From positions 1 to 64,000 of the forward strand of contig PWMF01000022.1 in the NCBI GenBank assembly GCA_003559215.1: a stretch of DNA of 64,000 nucleotides. Reading direction: 5' to 3'. Each line of letters starts with the position of its first letter. The first letter of the stretch is position 1. The translations under genes and the position numbers were made by a program. Shown here one piece after another: positions 1 to 8,645 of this stretch. The notes beneath the pieces are model-generated. The model worked only from the letters and a program-made list of their open reading frames with translations, was not told where the DNA came from and searched no databases. The stretch is from Natrialbaceae archaeon. GTDB lineage: Archaea; Halobacteriota; Halobacteria; Halobacteriales; Natrialbaceae.

Positions 1-1
1 C

Positions 2-226
2 GACGACGACGCCCAGGACGCGATGGCGGTGTTGACCGCCCGCGAGCTCCGGCCCGACGTTCGCATCGTCACGGCCGCGACGGATCGGGAGAACACCCGG
101 AAGCTCAAACGCGCCGGCGCGGACGACGTGATCAGCCTCTCCGAACTCGGCGGTCACCTGCTGGTGCAGTCGGCGCTCGGGGAAAACGAGTCGCCGGTCG
201 TTTCGCGGCTGCTCGAGACGGAGTAA
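2..226 (+). CDS. TrkA-N (RCK) domain protein, C-terminal end (5' partial)
   Basis: Only the last 74 codons lie in the window; the frame is open to the left edge. The residues alternate between a beta strand (RIVTAATD), a charged helix (RENTRKLKRAGAD) and DDVISLSELGGHLLVQSALG. This is the second half of a Rossmann NAD-binding TrkA-N/RCK domain as found in potassium uptake regulators and ligand-gated potassium channels. The protein ends about 20 residues after this fold, so no TrkA-C domain follows. Whether the missing N-terminus carries an ion-channel pore cannot be seen. The family is well supported; the exact role (channel or soluble Trk subunit) is open. Confidence 0.75.
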   Translation, partial: DDDAQDAMAVLTARELRPDVRIVTAATDRENTRKLKRAGADDVISLSELGGHLLVQSALGENESPVVSRLLETE

Positions 227-430
227 CCCGACCGTCGACAGCGCAACGTCGCTCTGTCCTCGAGTTACGGCCTATCTCACCGCAAAAAATATAGTGCGCC
301 AGGGGAGAGTGTGTGAGTACAATACATGACACAAATAATACGTGAACGAGCCGTCAGCCGGTCCGGCGGTCCCGGTTCGGGGCGGAGCGTCCCGTATCGG
401 CCGTCGCTCGATCCGATGGAGGGGACGTAG

Positions 431-757
431 ATGCTACAGCTACTCAACGCCGCGCTCGTGCTTCAGGCGGAGGGTGAGGAGTTGCCGATAGACGAGTCGA
501 CGTTCGTCCTCATCGCACTGGCCGTCTCGCTCGTCTTCCTGGTGATCACGATCGGCGTCGCGTACTGGATCTACAAGGACGCTTCGAAGCGGGAGAACAA
601 CGAACTCCTCTGGGCGCTCGGCACCGCCGGACTGCTGTTCCTGTTCTTCCCGCTCGGCGTGGTCGCCGCGATCGCGTACTTCGTCGTCCGCGGCGAGAAG
701 ACGCCCGAGGACGAGGGGGAACCGCGGCAGGCCGAACCCGCCGGCCAGGAGTGGTAA
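431..757 (+). CDS. Small two-helix membrane protein, unknown function
   Basis: A 108-residue protein with two hydrophobic segments, about residues 26-47 (FVLIALAVSLVFLVITIGVA) and 62-86, joined by a short charged loop with KDASKRENNELLW. The C-terminus is acidic and Pro-rich, probably cytoplasmic or disordered. The start ATG directly follows a TAG and is the only plausible one. The loop resembles short haloarchaeal phospholipase-D-nuclease-like N-terminal membrane proteins, but I do not claim that family. It stands alone between a TrkA-type gene and the propeller paralogs. Function unknown. Confidence 0.7.
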   Translation: MLQLLNAALVLQAEGEELPIDESTFVLIALAVSLVFLVITIGVAYWIYKDASKRENNELLWALGTAGLLFLFFPLGVVAAIAYFVVRGEKTPEDEGEPRQAEPAGQEW

Positions 758-866
758 CGGCCGGAGACCGCTCCACTCGAGCCCGCGGAGACACCGTGTG
801 TACGTCCTCGAGCGGTCGATGCAGTCGGTCCCGTTCCGTCGAGTGAGCGCGATTCTCGTCCGTCCA

Positions 867-914
867 AAACAGTTGCGGGGAGGACAAGTCAGTCGTAGCA
901 ACTGGATAGTAATC
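867..914 (+). promoter_or_regulatory. Two-box promoter region of the first propeller gene
   Basis: The box AAACAGTTG (867-875) is followed after exactly 30 bases by ATAGTAATC (906-914), and 24 bases later comes the ATG at 939. The same two boxes with identical 30 and 24 base spacings occur before the paralog at 2993. The downstream box is centred 29 bases before the start, where an archaeal TATA element of a leaderless mRNA would sit. The upstream box may be an activator or BRE-proximal site (inference). Confidence 0.6.
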
Positions 915-938
915 AGACATTCCAGTGTCGACGTCCGT

Positions 939-2843
939 ATGACGAAGTGGCGACGGCGTTCGGTGCTAGCGACCGGTGCAACGCTTACCGCAGGGGGAGC
1001 CCTCGCGTCGATCGGTGCTGGGGAGGAGTCGACCGACGACGACCTGCCGGACCCGGACCGCGATCCGAATCCGGGGATGGACGAGGACTGGCCGTCGTTC
1101 GACGGCGGCGCCGGCCACGCGAGATACGTCCCCGACGGGACCGCACTCGACGGCGACGCGCTCGAGAACGCCTGGTCCGTCGACGGCGCCGCCGGTGACG
1201 TTGCGATCGCCGACGGCGTCGTCTACGCGACGCCTGCGGACGACGTTCTCGCGCTCGACGCCACTGACGGCTCGGCGATCTGGGAAAACACCGAGATCGA
1301 CGCGAACGCGCCGTCGGTCGTCGACGACACCGTCTACGTCACCCGCGACGAACTGTTCGCGCTCGACGCCGCCGACGGCTCGATCCGCTGGCAGACCGAG
1401 TTTGAACCGGAGGATCCGATCGAAAGCCAGACGGTCGCCTACGGTACTGTCTTCGTCGTCGCCGACGGGACGCTGTACGCCCTCGAGCCCGACGACGGCT
1501 CGGTTCGGTGGGAACACGAGTCGATCACCGTCGAATTGGATCATATGGATACGGCGGAAGAAAATCTCGATTTCGTCAGTACCACGGCCGCTGCGAACGG
1601 TGTCGTCTACGCTGGTGTCGCGGACAACGCGGGCGGGGCGACGGCAGCGTTCGACCCCGAAACCGGCGACGAGGTGTGGGCGGAGTCCTCGAGCAACTAC
1701 AGCGACAGTCGGCAGGCACGGGCGACCGCGACCGCAGTCACCGTCGGCAGCGCCAGCTTCTACGCTAGACACATCGCCGACGCGCAAACGGGCGAGCACC
1801 TCATGAAGGCCACTTCCGAGGGAATCAGCGTGGTCTTCGGCGAGGAGCGCTACGTTGGAGGGTACGACGGAAGCCAGCTCGAGGCCGGATCGCTCGACGA
1901 CGGCGAGGAACGCTGGACCGCTGGCGTCCGTCGAAACATCTACGCTCCCCCCGTCATCGTCGACGACGTCGTCTATCTGTACTTCGACGAGTATCCGGGG
2001 CAGGATCCGTCGGACTCGTCCGTATACAGTGGAGAGCTCGTCGCCTTCGCAAAAGACGACGGAAGCGAGCGCTGGGCGATCTCGAAGGAGGTGCTCCCTG
2101 TCGGCGAGGTGCTGGCCGTCAGCGGCGACACGCTGTATCTCGACCACGACGGCGAGCTCGTCGCGCTTCGCGAAGAAACGGACGAGGAAGATGACACCGG
2201 TGAAGACGGAGACGAGGAAGACGACACCGGTGAAGACAACGACGACAACGGAGACGGACAGGGCGAAGACGATGGGGAGCCGAGCGACGGTGATGCGGAC
2301 GAAGGTGAAACCGACGACAGTGGACAGCCGGACGGTGAGGATGAAGCGGGGGATAAAGCGGGTGACGACGAGCCGGAAGAGAGCAGCGAAGGCGAGGACG
2401 AGGAAGACGACGAGGACGACGAGCAGTACGGCGGAGAGGAAGGCGACGAGGACGAGATCGACGACAGCGTTGACGAGACCGACGACAGCGTTGGCGAGAC
2501 CGACGACGAAACCGGCGACGACAACGGAGACGATGGGGTCAGCGACGACGATCCGAACGGGGACGACGATACCGGAATCGATGACGGGCCGAACGGCGAC
2601 GAAGGAGACGACGCGGGTGATGACACCGACGACGGGGACGATGCCGTAGATGCCGACAGCGAGGACGATCCGAACGACGAGACCGCTGACGACGAAGCGG
2701 ACTCCGTTCCCGGGTTCACGACCGGTGCGGGGATCGCAGGCGGCGTGCTGGGGCTCGAGTGGCTCCGACGGAACGCGGGGACGAACGAACAGATCGATGC
2801 GGCAGACGAGCCGACGGAGGCTCCGGAGGACCGAACGGAGTAA
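939..2843 (+). CDS. Secreted PQQ-like beta-propeller protein with acidic tail (paralog 1)
   Basis: A 634-residue exported protein. The N-terminus KWRRRSVLATGATLTAG is a twin-arginine-like signal peptide. Residues about 40-410 contain repeated blades with DGVVYA, LDATDGSAIWE, LDAADGSIRWQTEF and DDGSVRWE motifs, the PQQ-like (PF13360-type) propeller. From about 425 to 590 the chain is almost entirely Asp/Glu/Gly, a disordered acidic stalk. It ends with PGFTTGAGIAGGVLGLEWLRR, which resembles a PGF-CTERM surface-sorting or membrane anchor signal, followed by a short acidic tail. ATG 939 is chosen because the signal peptide begins there; an in-frame GTG at 798 would add 47 residues before it. A paralog follows in tandem. 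Likely cell-surface attached; ligand unknown and no quinone enzyme residues are identifiable. Confidence 0.85.
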   Translation: MTKWRRRSVLATGATLTAGGALASIGAGEESTDDDLPDPDRDPNPGMDEDWPSFDGGAGHARYVPDGTALDGDALENAWSVDGAAGDVAIADGVVYATPADDVLALDATDGSAIWENTEIDANAPSVVDDTVYVTRDELFALDAADGSIRWQTEFEPEDPIESQTVAYGTVFVVADGTLYALEPDDGSVRWEHESITVELDHMDTAEENLDFVSTTAAANGVVYAGVADNAGGATAAFDPETGDEVWAESSSNYSDSRQARATATAVTVGSASFYARHIADAQTGEHLMKATSEGISVVFGEERYVGGYDGSQLEAGSLDDGEERWTAGVRRNIYAPPVIVDDVVYLYFDEYPGQDPSDSSVYSGELVAFAKDDGSERWAISKEVLPVGEVLAVSGDTLYLDHDGELVALREETDEEDDTGEDGDEEDDTGEDNDDNGDGQGEDDGEPSDGDADEGETDDSGQPDGEDEAGDKAGDDEPEESSEGEDEEDDEDDEQYGGEEGDEDEIDDSVDETDDSVGETDDETGDDNGDDGVSDDDPNGDDDTGIDDGPNGDEGDDAGDDTDDGDDAVDADSEDDPNDETADDEADSVPGFTTGAGIAGGVLGLEWLRRNAGTNEQIDAADEPTEAPEDRTE

Positions 2844-2920
2844 CCGGCGACTCGGGGCAATGTTTCACCCTTCGAGTCGAAAGCGCCGCCGTCCGTCGAT
2901 ACCAGCTGGGATGGGTCCTG

Positions 2921-2968
2921 AAACAGTTGTAAAGAAATCAATTCTGTCATAGCGATCGAATAGTAATC
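2921..2968 (+). promoter_or_regulatory. Two-box promoter region of the second propeller gene
   Basis: AAACAGTTG at 2921-2929 and ATAGTAATC at 2960-2968, with the same 30-base gap and the same 24-base distance to ATG 2993 as before the first paralog. Flanking bases (GTCATAGC against GTCGTAGC before the second box) are also similar. Other upstream bases have diverged, so the boxes are either selected or a relic of duplication. Confidence 0.6.
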
Positions 2969-2992
2969 CCACACCTCTGAGTGCGGTCCCAC

Positions 2993-4909
2993 ATGACAAA
3001 ATGGCGACGGCGGTCGGTGCTAACGACAGGTGCAACGGTCGCCACCGGCGGCGTACTCTCCTCGGTTGTTGCCGGCGAGGAACTCAGCGACGAGAACCTT
3101 CCCGATCCGGACGTCGAACCGAACCCGGAGACGGACGCGGTGTGGCCGTCGTTCGACGGCGACGCCGGCCACGCGAGATACGCGAGCGACGCCCCCGAGT
3201 TCGACGGCGACGCGCTCGAGGCCGCCTGGACGGTCGAACACGCCCGCGGTGAGGCAGCCGTCGTCGACGGCGTTGTCTACGCGTCGAGTACGGACGGAAT
3301 CGTCGCGCTCGACGCCGCGGACGGTTCGACCATTTGGGAGTACACAGACGCCGACGCGAATAGGCCGTCGGTCGTCGACGACACCGTCTACGTCGTCGAT
3401 GATGAACTGTACGCGCTCGACGCCGCCGACGGGGACGTCCGCTGGCAGACCGAGTTCGACCCCGAGGACTCGACCGGGACCCAGACGGTCGCCTACGGGA
3501 GCGCGTTCGTCGTCGTCGACGGCACACTATATGCCCTCGATACCGACGACGGCTCTGTTCGGTGGGAACTCGACGCGATCACCGCCGAGTCACAGGAATC
3601 CGACACGGACGATGCGGAGTTCGAGTTCAGGAATACGACCGCCGCCGCGAACGGCGTCGTCTACGCCCTAGCAGCGGATGACGACGGTGGCGCGCGCCTC
3701 GCGCTCGACCCCGAAACCGGCGATGAGATCTGGCGGGCTGAGTACACCCAGCACGACGGCTTCGGCATCCCGCGAGCGCGAGCGACCACGACAGCCGTCG
3801 TTCTCGGCGGAGAGAGCTACTACGCGCGGGATGTCATCGACGCCCAGACGGGCGAAGACCTCGAAACCGGGCAGGGACCGTCTCGGTCCGAGGGAATCGA
3901 TCTCGTCCTCGGCGAGGAGATCTACATCGGCGGCTACTACGGCGACGCGCTGACCGCAACCGCGCTCTCGGACACCGCTGACGGCTGGGGCATCGACGTG
4001 CTCCGAAACGTCAACAACGCGGCGGCCATCGGCGGAGATACTGTTTACGTACACATCAACGACAACGCAGGGACCGGTGATACCACAGAGGCCGACGAGC
4101 TCGATCACTCGGAGTACCACGACGAACTCGTCGCTCTCGATAAGTACGACGGGAGCGAGCGGTGGACGATCTCGGCCGACGAGCTTCCGATCGGCCACGT
4201 TGTGGCCATCGACGACGAGACGCTCTACGTCGAACACGACAACGACCTCGTGGCGCTTCGCGAAGATGTGAACGAAGACGACGACGAATCTGTTGACGAG
4301 GACGAGGCTCCCGAGGAAGACGATGATGAATCTGTCGACGAGGACGAGGCTCCCGAGGAAGACGATGATGAATCTGTCGACGAGGACGAGGCTCCCGAGG
4401 AAGACGACGACGAATCTGTCGACGAAGATGAGGACCAGGGTGAAGACGACGATGACGACGGGGGCCCCGAGGATGCTGACGGCGAAGATGAGGGTACCGA
4501 CGACGAATACGAAAGCGAGGGTAACGAGGACGAAGGCGACGAATCGGATGACGTCGACGGCGGTAACCAGGATGATGGCTCCGACGACGAAGATTATGAC
4601 CCGGATGACATCGATGGAGACGACGAACCGGACGACGACGGTGACCGGGACGATGAGGACGACGATAGGGACGATGACCCGGATGACGTCGATGACGGTG
4701 ACGACAGCGATGCCGACGACGTTGGAGACGACGCAGACGATGGAGACGACGCAGACGACGAGGCCGATTCCGTCCCAGGGTTCACGACCGGTGCGGGGAT
4801 CGTCGGCGGCGCGGTAGGACTCGAGTGGCTACGCCGACGGGCTGCGACCGACGCGTCGGCGGAGTCGCCGAACGAAAAGGGTGAATCCGCGGACGAACCC
4901 GCGAACTAG
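2993..4909 (+). CDS. Secreted PQQ-like beta-propeller protein with acidic tail (paralog 2)
   Basis: A 638-residue paralog of the preceding gene with the same architecture: twin-arginine-like leader KWRRRSVLTTGATVATGG, propeller blades (LDAADGSTIWE, LDAADGDVRWQTEF, DDGSVRWEL), a long acidic stalk, and the end PGFTTGAGIVGGAVGLEWLRRR. The stalk holds a perfect tandem repeat of EDDDESVDEDEAPE that the first copy lacks. The signal peptide and the C-terminal anchor are the most conserved parts, while stalk sequences have diverged. ATG 2993 matches the start of the paralog; an in-frame GTG at 2981 is less likely. The gene is separated by 149 bases from its partner and has its own copy of the two-box promoter. 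Probably a surface protein; function unknown. Confidence 0.85.
   Translation: MTKWRRRSVLTTGATVATGGVLSSVVAGEELSDENLPDPDVEPNPETDAVWPSFDGDAGHARYASDAPEFDGDALEAAWTVEHARGEAAVVDGVVYASSTDGIVALDAADGSTIWEYTDADANRPSVVDDTVYVVDDELYALDAADGDVRWQTEFDPEDSTGTQTVAYGSAFVVVDGTLYALDTDDGSVRWELDAITAESQESDTDDAEFEFRNTTAAANGVVYALAADDDGGARLALDPETGDEIWRAEYTQHDGFGIPRARATTTAVVLGGESYYARDVIDAQTGEDLETGQGPSRSEGIDLVLGEEIYIGGYYGDALTATALSDTADGWGIDVLRNVNNAAAIGGDTVYVHINDNAGTGDTTEADELDHSEYHDELVALDKYDGSERWTISADELPIGHVVAIDDETLYVEHDNDLVALREDVNEDDDESVDEDEAPEEDDDESVDEDEAPEEDDDESVDEDEAPEEDDDESVDEDEDQGEDDDDDGGPEDADGEDEGTDDEYESEGNEDEGDESDDVDGGNQDDGSDDEDYDPDDIDGDDEPDDDGDRDDEDDDRDDDPDDVDDGDDSDADDVGDDADDGDDADDEADSVPGFTTGAGIVGGAVGLEWLRRRAATDASAESPNEKGESADEPAN
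4274..4426 (+). repeat. 42-base tandem repeat in the acidic stalk
   Basis: Three units of 42 bases (4274-4315, 4316-4357, 4358-4399) and a partial fourth encode EDDDESVDEDEAPE each. Units differ only at a few third positions. The repeat is in frame, so unit gain or loss changes stalk length by 14 residues without breaking the protein. Confidence 0.9.
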
Positions 4910-4980
4910 CGGTCCGTCGCGGTACCATCAGCGACGCTTTTTCGGACGATTCGATCGGCAGAAATCGAGATCCTTCCGTG

Positions 4981-5616
4981 CTACTCCGGCGCCCCCTCGA
5001 GGATCTCGACCCCGCTCGAGGCCCCGATGCGTTCGGCGCCAACCTCGAGCATTTCGATCGCCTCGTCGTAGCTGCCGACGCCGCCGCTGGCCTTGACCGG
5101 GAGAAACTCGCTCATGAGTTCGACGTCGGCGACGGTGGCCCCGCCGTCGGCAAAGCCCGTCGACGTCTTGACCATCGCGGCGTCGGCTTCGCGGGCGGCC
5201 TCGCAGGCCCCGCGTTTCTCCTCGTCGCTCAACAGCGCGGTCTCGATGATCACCTTCACCGGTACCGGGACGGCCGCGACGAGCTCCGCAAGCTCGGCCT
5301 CGACGGCCTCGAGCTGGCCGGCCTGAACACGGGCGACGTTGAGTACGACGTCGAGTTCGTCGGCGCCGGCCTTCCAGGCGAGGACCCCCTCGCGACGTTT
5401 CACGTCGGGGGCGTTCTGGCCGTGGGGGAACCCGATCACCGTTGCGAGGGTGACGTCGGGCGCGTAGTCGGCGGCGTGCTCGAGGGCGTAGGGCGGGATA
5501 CAGGCGTTCATCCCGTGGTCGGCGGCGTCGTCGAGAACCGCCTCGACGTCGGCAATGGTGGTCTCGGGGCCGAGGACGGTGTGGTCGATCAGCGGCGCGA
5601 GTTCGGCGCGGTCCAT
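4981..5616 (-). CDS. deoC: Deoxyribose-phosphate aldolase
   Basis: 211 residues, normal length for class I DeoC, which splits 2-deoxyribose-5-phosphate into glyceraldehyde-3-phosphate and acetaldehyde. The TIM barrel shows IDHTVLGP near the start, VIGFPHG (60-66), ELDVVLN with Asp89, the Schiff-base lysine Lys150 in VKTSTGF, and Lys175 in VKASGG, so the active site is complete. It is transcribed divergently from the ribose-1,5-bisphosphate isomerase gene over a 71-base shared promoter region, and a kinase and a nucleoside phosphorylase lie nearby, which points to deoxynucleoside sugar breakdown. A role toward a related ketose phosphate cannot be excluded from sequence alone. Confidence 0.93.
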   Translation of the reverse strand: MDRAELAPLIDHTVLGPETTIADVEAVLDDAADHGMNACIPPYALEHAADYAPDVTLATVIGFPHGQNAPDVKRREGVLAWKAGADELDVVLNVARVQAGQLEAVEAELAELVAAVPVPVKVIIETALLSDEEKRGACEAAREADAAMVKTSTGFADGGATVADVELMSEFLPVKASGGVGSYDEAIEMLEVGAERIGASSGVEILEGAPE

Positions 5617-5637
5617 ACCGGACCGACTCGCCGAACG

Positions 5638-5647
5638 ATCAAAAATC
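5638..5647 (-). promoter_or_regulatory. TATA box of deoC
   Basis: On the minus strand GATTTTTGAT is centred about 26 bases before the deoC ATG (5616), the archaeal distance for a leaderless transcript. It lies back to back with the TATA element of the divergent gene. Confidence 0.6.
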
Positions 5648-5657
5648 CGTCCGATCC

Positions 5658-5664
5658 CTTATTT
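5658..5664 (+). promoter_or_regulatory. TATA box of the R15P isomerase gene
   Basis: CTTATTT is centred 27 bases before ATG 5688, as expected for leaderless transcription. It is about 18 bases from the oppositely oriented deoC element, so one regulator bound here could control both genes (inference). Confidence 0.6.
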
Positions 5665-5687
5665 GGGTCCGGTGGGTACTGGGCGCC

Positions 5688-6668
5688 ATGGACGAGGAGC
5701 AACCCAGTGTCGCCCCCGTCGTCGAAGCGACGGCCGACGATATCGCGACGATGGAGATCCGCGGCGCGGCGGCGATCGGTGACGCCGCGGCGGAGGCACT
5801 CGCGACTCAGGCCGAGCACTCCGACGCGTCGACCCCGGCGGCGTTCCGCGATCAGCTACGTGCTGCCGCCAAGGAACTGTACGAGACCCGTCCGACCGCC
5901 GTGAGCCTCCCGAACGCGCTTCGGTACGTCCTCAGAGGGATCGAGGGAGAGACCGTCACGGAGCTTCGGGAGTCGACGGTCGCCTGCGCCCGCGAGTTCC
6001 AGGCCGACCTCGAGCAGGCCCAGGAGCGACTCGGCGAGGTCGGCGCGAACCGGCTTCGCGACGGCGACGTGGTGATGACCCACTGTCACTCGACGGACGC
6101 CCTCTCCTGTGTCGAGGCCGCCCTCGATGCGGGCAAACACGTCGAGGCGATCGTCAAGGAGACTCGGCCGCGAAAGCAGGGCCACATCACGGCCGAACAG
6201 CTCCGAGAGTGGGACGTCCCCGTAACGCTGGTCGTCGACAACGCAGCCCGGCGCTACCTGGACGACGCCGATCACGTGCTGGTCGGCGCCGACAGCATCG
6301 CCGCCGACGGCAGCGTCATCAACAAGATCGGGACCAGTGGGCTGGCGGTCAACGCCCGCGAACGCGGCGTTCCGGTGATGGTCGCTGCCCAGACGATCAA
6401 GCTCCATCCCGACACGATGACCGGCCACACCGTCGAGATCGAGATGCGCGACGAGTCGGAGGTGCTCTCGGAGACCGAGTACGCCGACATCACCGGTGGC
6501 GACCGCGCCGACGACGGACTTACCGTCGAGAACCCCGCGTTCGACGTCACGCCGCCACGTCACGTCGACGCGATCGTTACCGAACGGGGCCAGTTCCCCC
6601 CCGAGAGCATCGTCACGCTGATGCGGGAGCTGTTCGGCGAGACGACCGGTGAGCCCTGGGAAGTGTAG
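5688..6668 (+). CDS. Ribose-1,5-bisphosphate isomerase (eIF2B-like family)
   Basis: 326 residues. The enzyme turns ribose-1,5-bisphosphate into ribulose-1,5-bisphosphate in archaeal nucleoside degradation. The family signature MEIRGAAAIG lies at 22-31. Cys133 in THCHST and Asp202 in VGADSI fall at the numbers of the catalytic pair described for the Thermococcus enzyme. Further signatures are NKIGTSGLAVNA and the C-terminal LMRELFGETTGEPWE. These separate it from methylthioribose-1-phosphate isomerase and true eIF2B subunits. No RuBisCO gene is in the window. Neighbours (DeoC, PfkB kinase, nucleoside phosphorylase) support a nucleoside sugar route in which ribulose-1,5-bisphosphate is dephosphorylated and cleaved rather than carboxylated. 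Confidence 0.9.
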   Translation: MDEEQPSVAPVVEATADDIATMEIRGAAAIGDAAAEALATQAEHSDASTPAAFRDQLRAAAKELYETRPTAVSLPNALRYVLRGIEGETVTELRESTVACAREFQADLEQAQERLGEVGANRLRDGDVVMTHCHSTDALSCVEAALDAGKHVEAIVKETRPRKQGHITAEQLREWDVPVTLVVDNAARRYLDDADHVLVGADSIAADGSVINKIGTSGLAVNARERGVPVMVAAQTIKLHPDTMTGHTVEIEMRDESEVLSETEYADITGGDRADDGLTVENPAFDVTPPRHVDAIVTERGQFPPESIVTLMRELFGETTGEPWEV

Positions 6669-6737
6669 TCGAACCGACGGCGACTCGAGGCGGTTCGGAT
6701 CGGAAACGGTTAGTCGCTGCTGTGTTCCAACTCGAGT

Positions 6738-7550
6738 ATGGTGCTTCCCGAGGGGTTCGCGCTCCCGCCCGCGCAGTTTCTCGTCCCGCTGGCGGTGGCG
6801 GCCGTCGCCGTCGCCGCGGCGCTGTGGTCGGCCGATCCACCCGTAACCGATCGGACGGTGGTCGCCTTCATCCCCTGGATGGTGTTCGGCTCGAGCCTGC
6901 ACGTCCTTCACCGGCTCGGGGCCTACCCCGACGACCTCGCCGTGCTCTTTGGCACGCCGAGCGTCTACGTTGTAACGGGGATCGTCGCCGGCGCCGTCTG
7001 GCTCGGCGGGATCGCCCTCGAACGAACCGGAACTGTCTCGAGCGAGCCCCTGGTCGCCGCCGTCGGCACGCTCGGTTTCGTCGGTGCTGCAGCGACCGCC
7101 GTCGGCGTCCAGGGCGGGTTCGGCGACGTCTTCTGGCCCGTCCTCTCGGTCGTCCTGACGGTGCTGGTGACGGCCGGCGTCTGGGCTGCCCTCGATCGGC
7201 GCTACGAGGAGGTCGCCGCCGTCACGGGCGCAACCGGTGCGCTGGTCGTCTTCGGCCACACCTTGGACGGGATCTCGACGGCGATCGGCTTCGACGTCCT
7301 CGGGGCCAGCGAGGAGGTGCCGCTCTCGCTCGCGATCCTCGAGGCCGGCCACGCTCTCCCGACGGCAGAGTACATCGGTGGCGGGTGGCTGTTCGTGGTC
7401 GTCAAGATCGCGCTGGCGCTGGTCATCGTCGGTCTGTTCAGGGAGTACGTCGAGGACGCCCCGCGACAGGGCCGGGCGCTGCTCGCCCTCCTCGCCGCGG
7501 TCGGGCTCGGACCGGGCGCGCACAACGTGCTCCTGTTTCTCGTCACCTAG
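6738..7550 (+). CDS. DUF63 family integral membrane protein
   Basis: 270 residues with about seven hydrophobic segments (starts near 15, 42, 73, 105, 130, 160, 210 and 243). The motif WMVFGSSLHVLHRLGAYP and the FGHTLDGISTAIG segment match the archaeal DUF63 family, whose function is unknown. It lies between the isomerase and the sugar kinase on the same strand, 69 bases after the first and 37 before the second, so it could be cotranscribed and might serve sugar or nucleoside uptake (inference from position only). No transporter signature is visible. Confidence 0.8.
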   Translation: MVLPEGFALPPAQFLVPLAVAAVAVAAALWSADPPVTDRTVVAFIPWMVFGSSLHVLHRLGAYPDDLAVLFGTPSVYVVTGIVAGAVWLGGIALERTGTVSSEPLVAAVGTLGFVGAAATAVGVQGGFGDVFWPVLSVVLTVLVTAGVWAALDRRYEEVAAVTGATGALVVFGHTLDGISTAIGFDVLGASEEVPLSLAILEAGHALPTAEYIGGGWLFVVVKIALALVIVGLFREYVEDAPRQGRALLALLAAVGLGPGAHNVLLFLVT

Positions 7551-7587
7551 ACTTTTTGCCCCCCGCGCCCTCTGTTGATAATCTGCT

Positions 7588-8481
7588 ATGGTTACCGTCC
7601 TCACCGCGGGTCACGTCAACTGGGACGTGACGCTTCGTATCGATCAGTTCCCGGCAGCAGACGGCGAGGCCTCGATCCGTTCCCAGCAGCAGTCCGGCGG
7701 CGGCAGCGCGGCGAACGTCGCCGCAACGCTGGCCGGACTCGAGGTCGACGTGGGACTCGTCGGCAGCGTCGGCGACGACGACAACGGGCTGCTCGCCCGC
7801 CACGAACTCGAGGAGACTGGGGTCTCGATCGACGGCGTTCGGATCGTCGAGGGCGCCGAGACTGCCGTCAAGTACCTGCTGGTCGAAGACACCGGCGAGA
7901 TCGCCGTGTTGGGCAACGACGGCATCAACGAGGCCGTCGGGCCGGCCGACCTCGAGCCCGAACGGATCCGGGCGGCGAGTCACGTTCACCTGACGAGCCA
8001 GCGTCCCGACACCGCCGCCGAGATCGCGTCGATTGCGAGCGAGGCCGGCGTCAGGGTCAGCTTCGATCCGGGCCGGCGGCTAGGCGAGCGGGACTTCGGC
8101 GACGCGCTCGCGCTCGCGGATGTGATCTTCGTCAACGACCGCGAGGCGGAAGCGATGCTCGAAGACGAGTACAGCGCCTCGGCGTTCGACGATCGGCTCG
8201 TCGTCGTCAAACACGGTGCCGACGGCGCGTTACTCCACACGCCCGACGGCGACCACGTCCACCCGGGATTCGAGATCGAAACCGTCGACACCGCGGGCGC
8301 CGGAGACGCCTTCGCCGCCGGCTTCCTCGCAACGATGATCGCCAGCGACGACGGCGAGTTCGATCCCGAGCGCGCGCTCGAGTACGCGAACGCCTGCGGC
8401 GCGCTGACCGCCGGGCGGAAGGGAGCGCGGAGCGTCCCGTCGGCCGCCGAGGTCGAGGCGTTTCTCACTGATCGCCATTGA
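7588..8481 (+). CDS. PfkB/ribokinase-family sugar or nucleoside kinase, candidate ribose-1-phosphate kinase
   Basis: 297 residues, a complete ribokinase fold. N-terminal GHVNWD and the glycine-rich SGGGSAANVAATLAGL (about 37-52) bind the sugar; the C-terminal DTAGAGDAFAAGF (about 232-244) holds the anion hole and catalytic Asp. VKHGADGALL is the usual strand before it. Sequence alone does not fix the substrate. In halophilic archaea a PfkB member phosphorylates ribose-1-phosphate to ribose-1,5-bisphosphate, and the location between the isomerase and a nucleoside phosphorylase makes that the best guess. Alternatives are a nucleoside kinase or a ribokinase. Confidence 0.85.
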   Translation: MVTVLTAGHVNWDVTLRIDQFPAADGEASIRSQQQSGGGSAANVAATLAGLEVDVGLVGSVGDDDNGLLARHELEETGVSIDGVRIVEGAETAVKYLLVEDTGEIAVLGNDGINEAVGPADLEPERIRAASHVHLTSQRPDTAAEIASIASEAGVRVSFDPGRRLGERDFGDALALADVIFVNDREAEAMLEDEYSASAFDDRLVVVKHGADGALLHTPDGDHVHPGFEIETVDTAGAGDAFAAGFLATMIASDDGEFDPERALEYANACGALTAGRKGARSVPSAAEVEAFLTDRH

Positions 8482-8559
8482 CGGGTTATTTTATATGGCA
8501 TAGTATGATAGAACACAGATAGGTGTCTGACCCACGAATGACGAGCGTATGACGAACGG

Positions 8560-8589
8560 ATGAGAACGTCCGCGTCCGGCGGTTCTCAT
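8560..8589. repeat. Inverted repeat between the kinase gene and the HalOD1 gene
   Basis: ATGAGAAC and GTTCTCAT form an 8-bp perfect stem around a 14-base GC-rich loop. It could be a terminator of the upstream kinase transcript or an operator for the following gene. No T-run follows directly. Confidence 0.45.
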
Positions 8590-8645
8590 TGGATGTTTCC
8601 CGGCGGTACCTATTTGTCGAGTGCCGTTGGCCAGTCGATTAGGGA

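Noticed and set aside
1973-2992. Ser/Pro-rich minus frame opposite the first acidic stalk
   Set aside because: Complement of Asp/Glu codons reads as Ser-rich; a typical shadow of acidic tails.
5856-7604. Long antisense frame opposite the R15P isomerase and DUF63 genes
   Set aside because: Frequent Arg/Asp runs and no domain; two well-recognised genes lie on the other strand.
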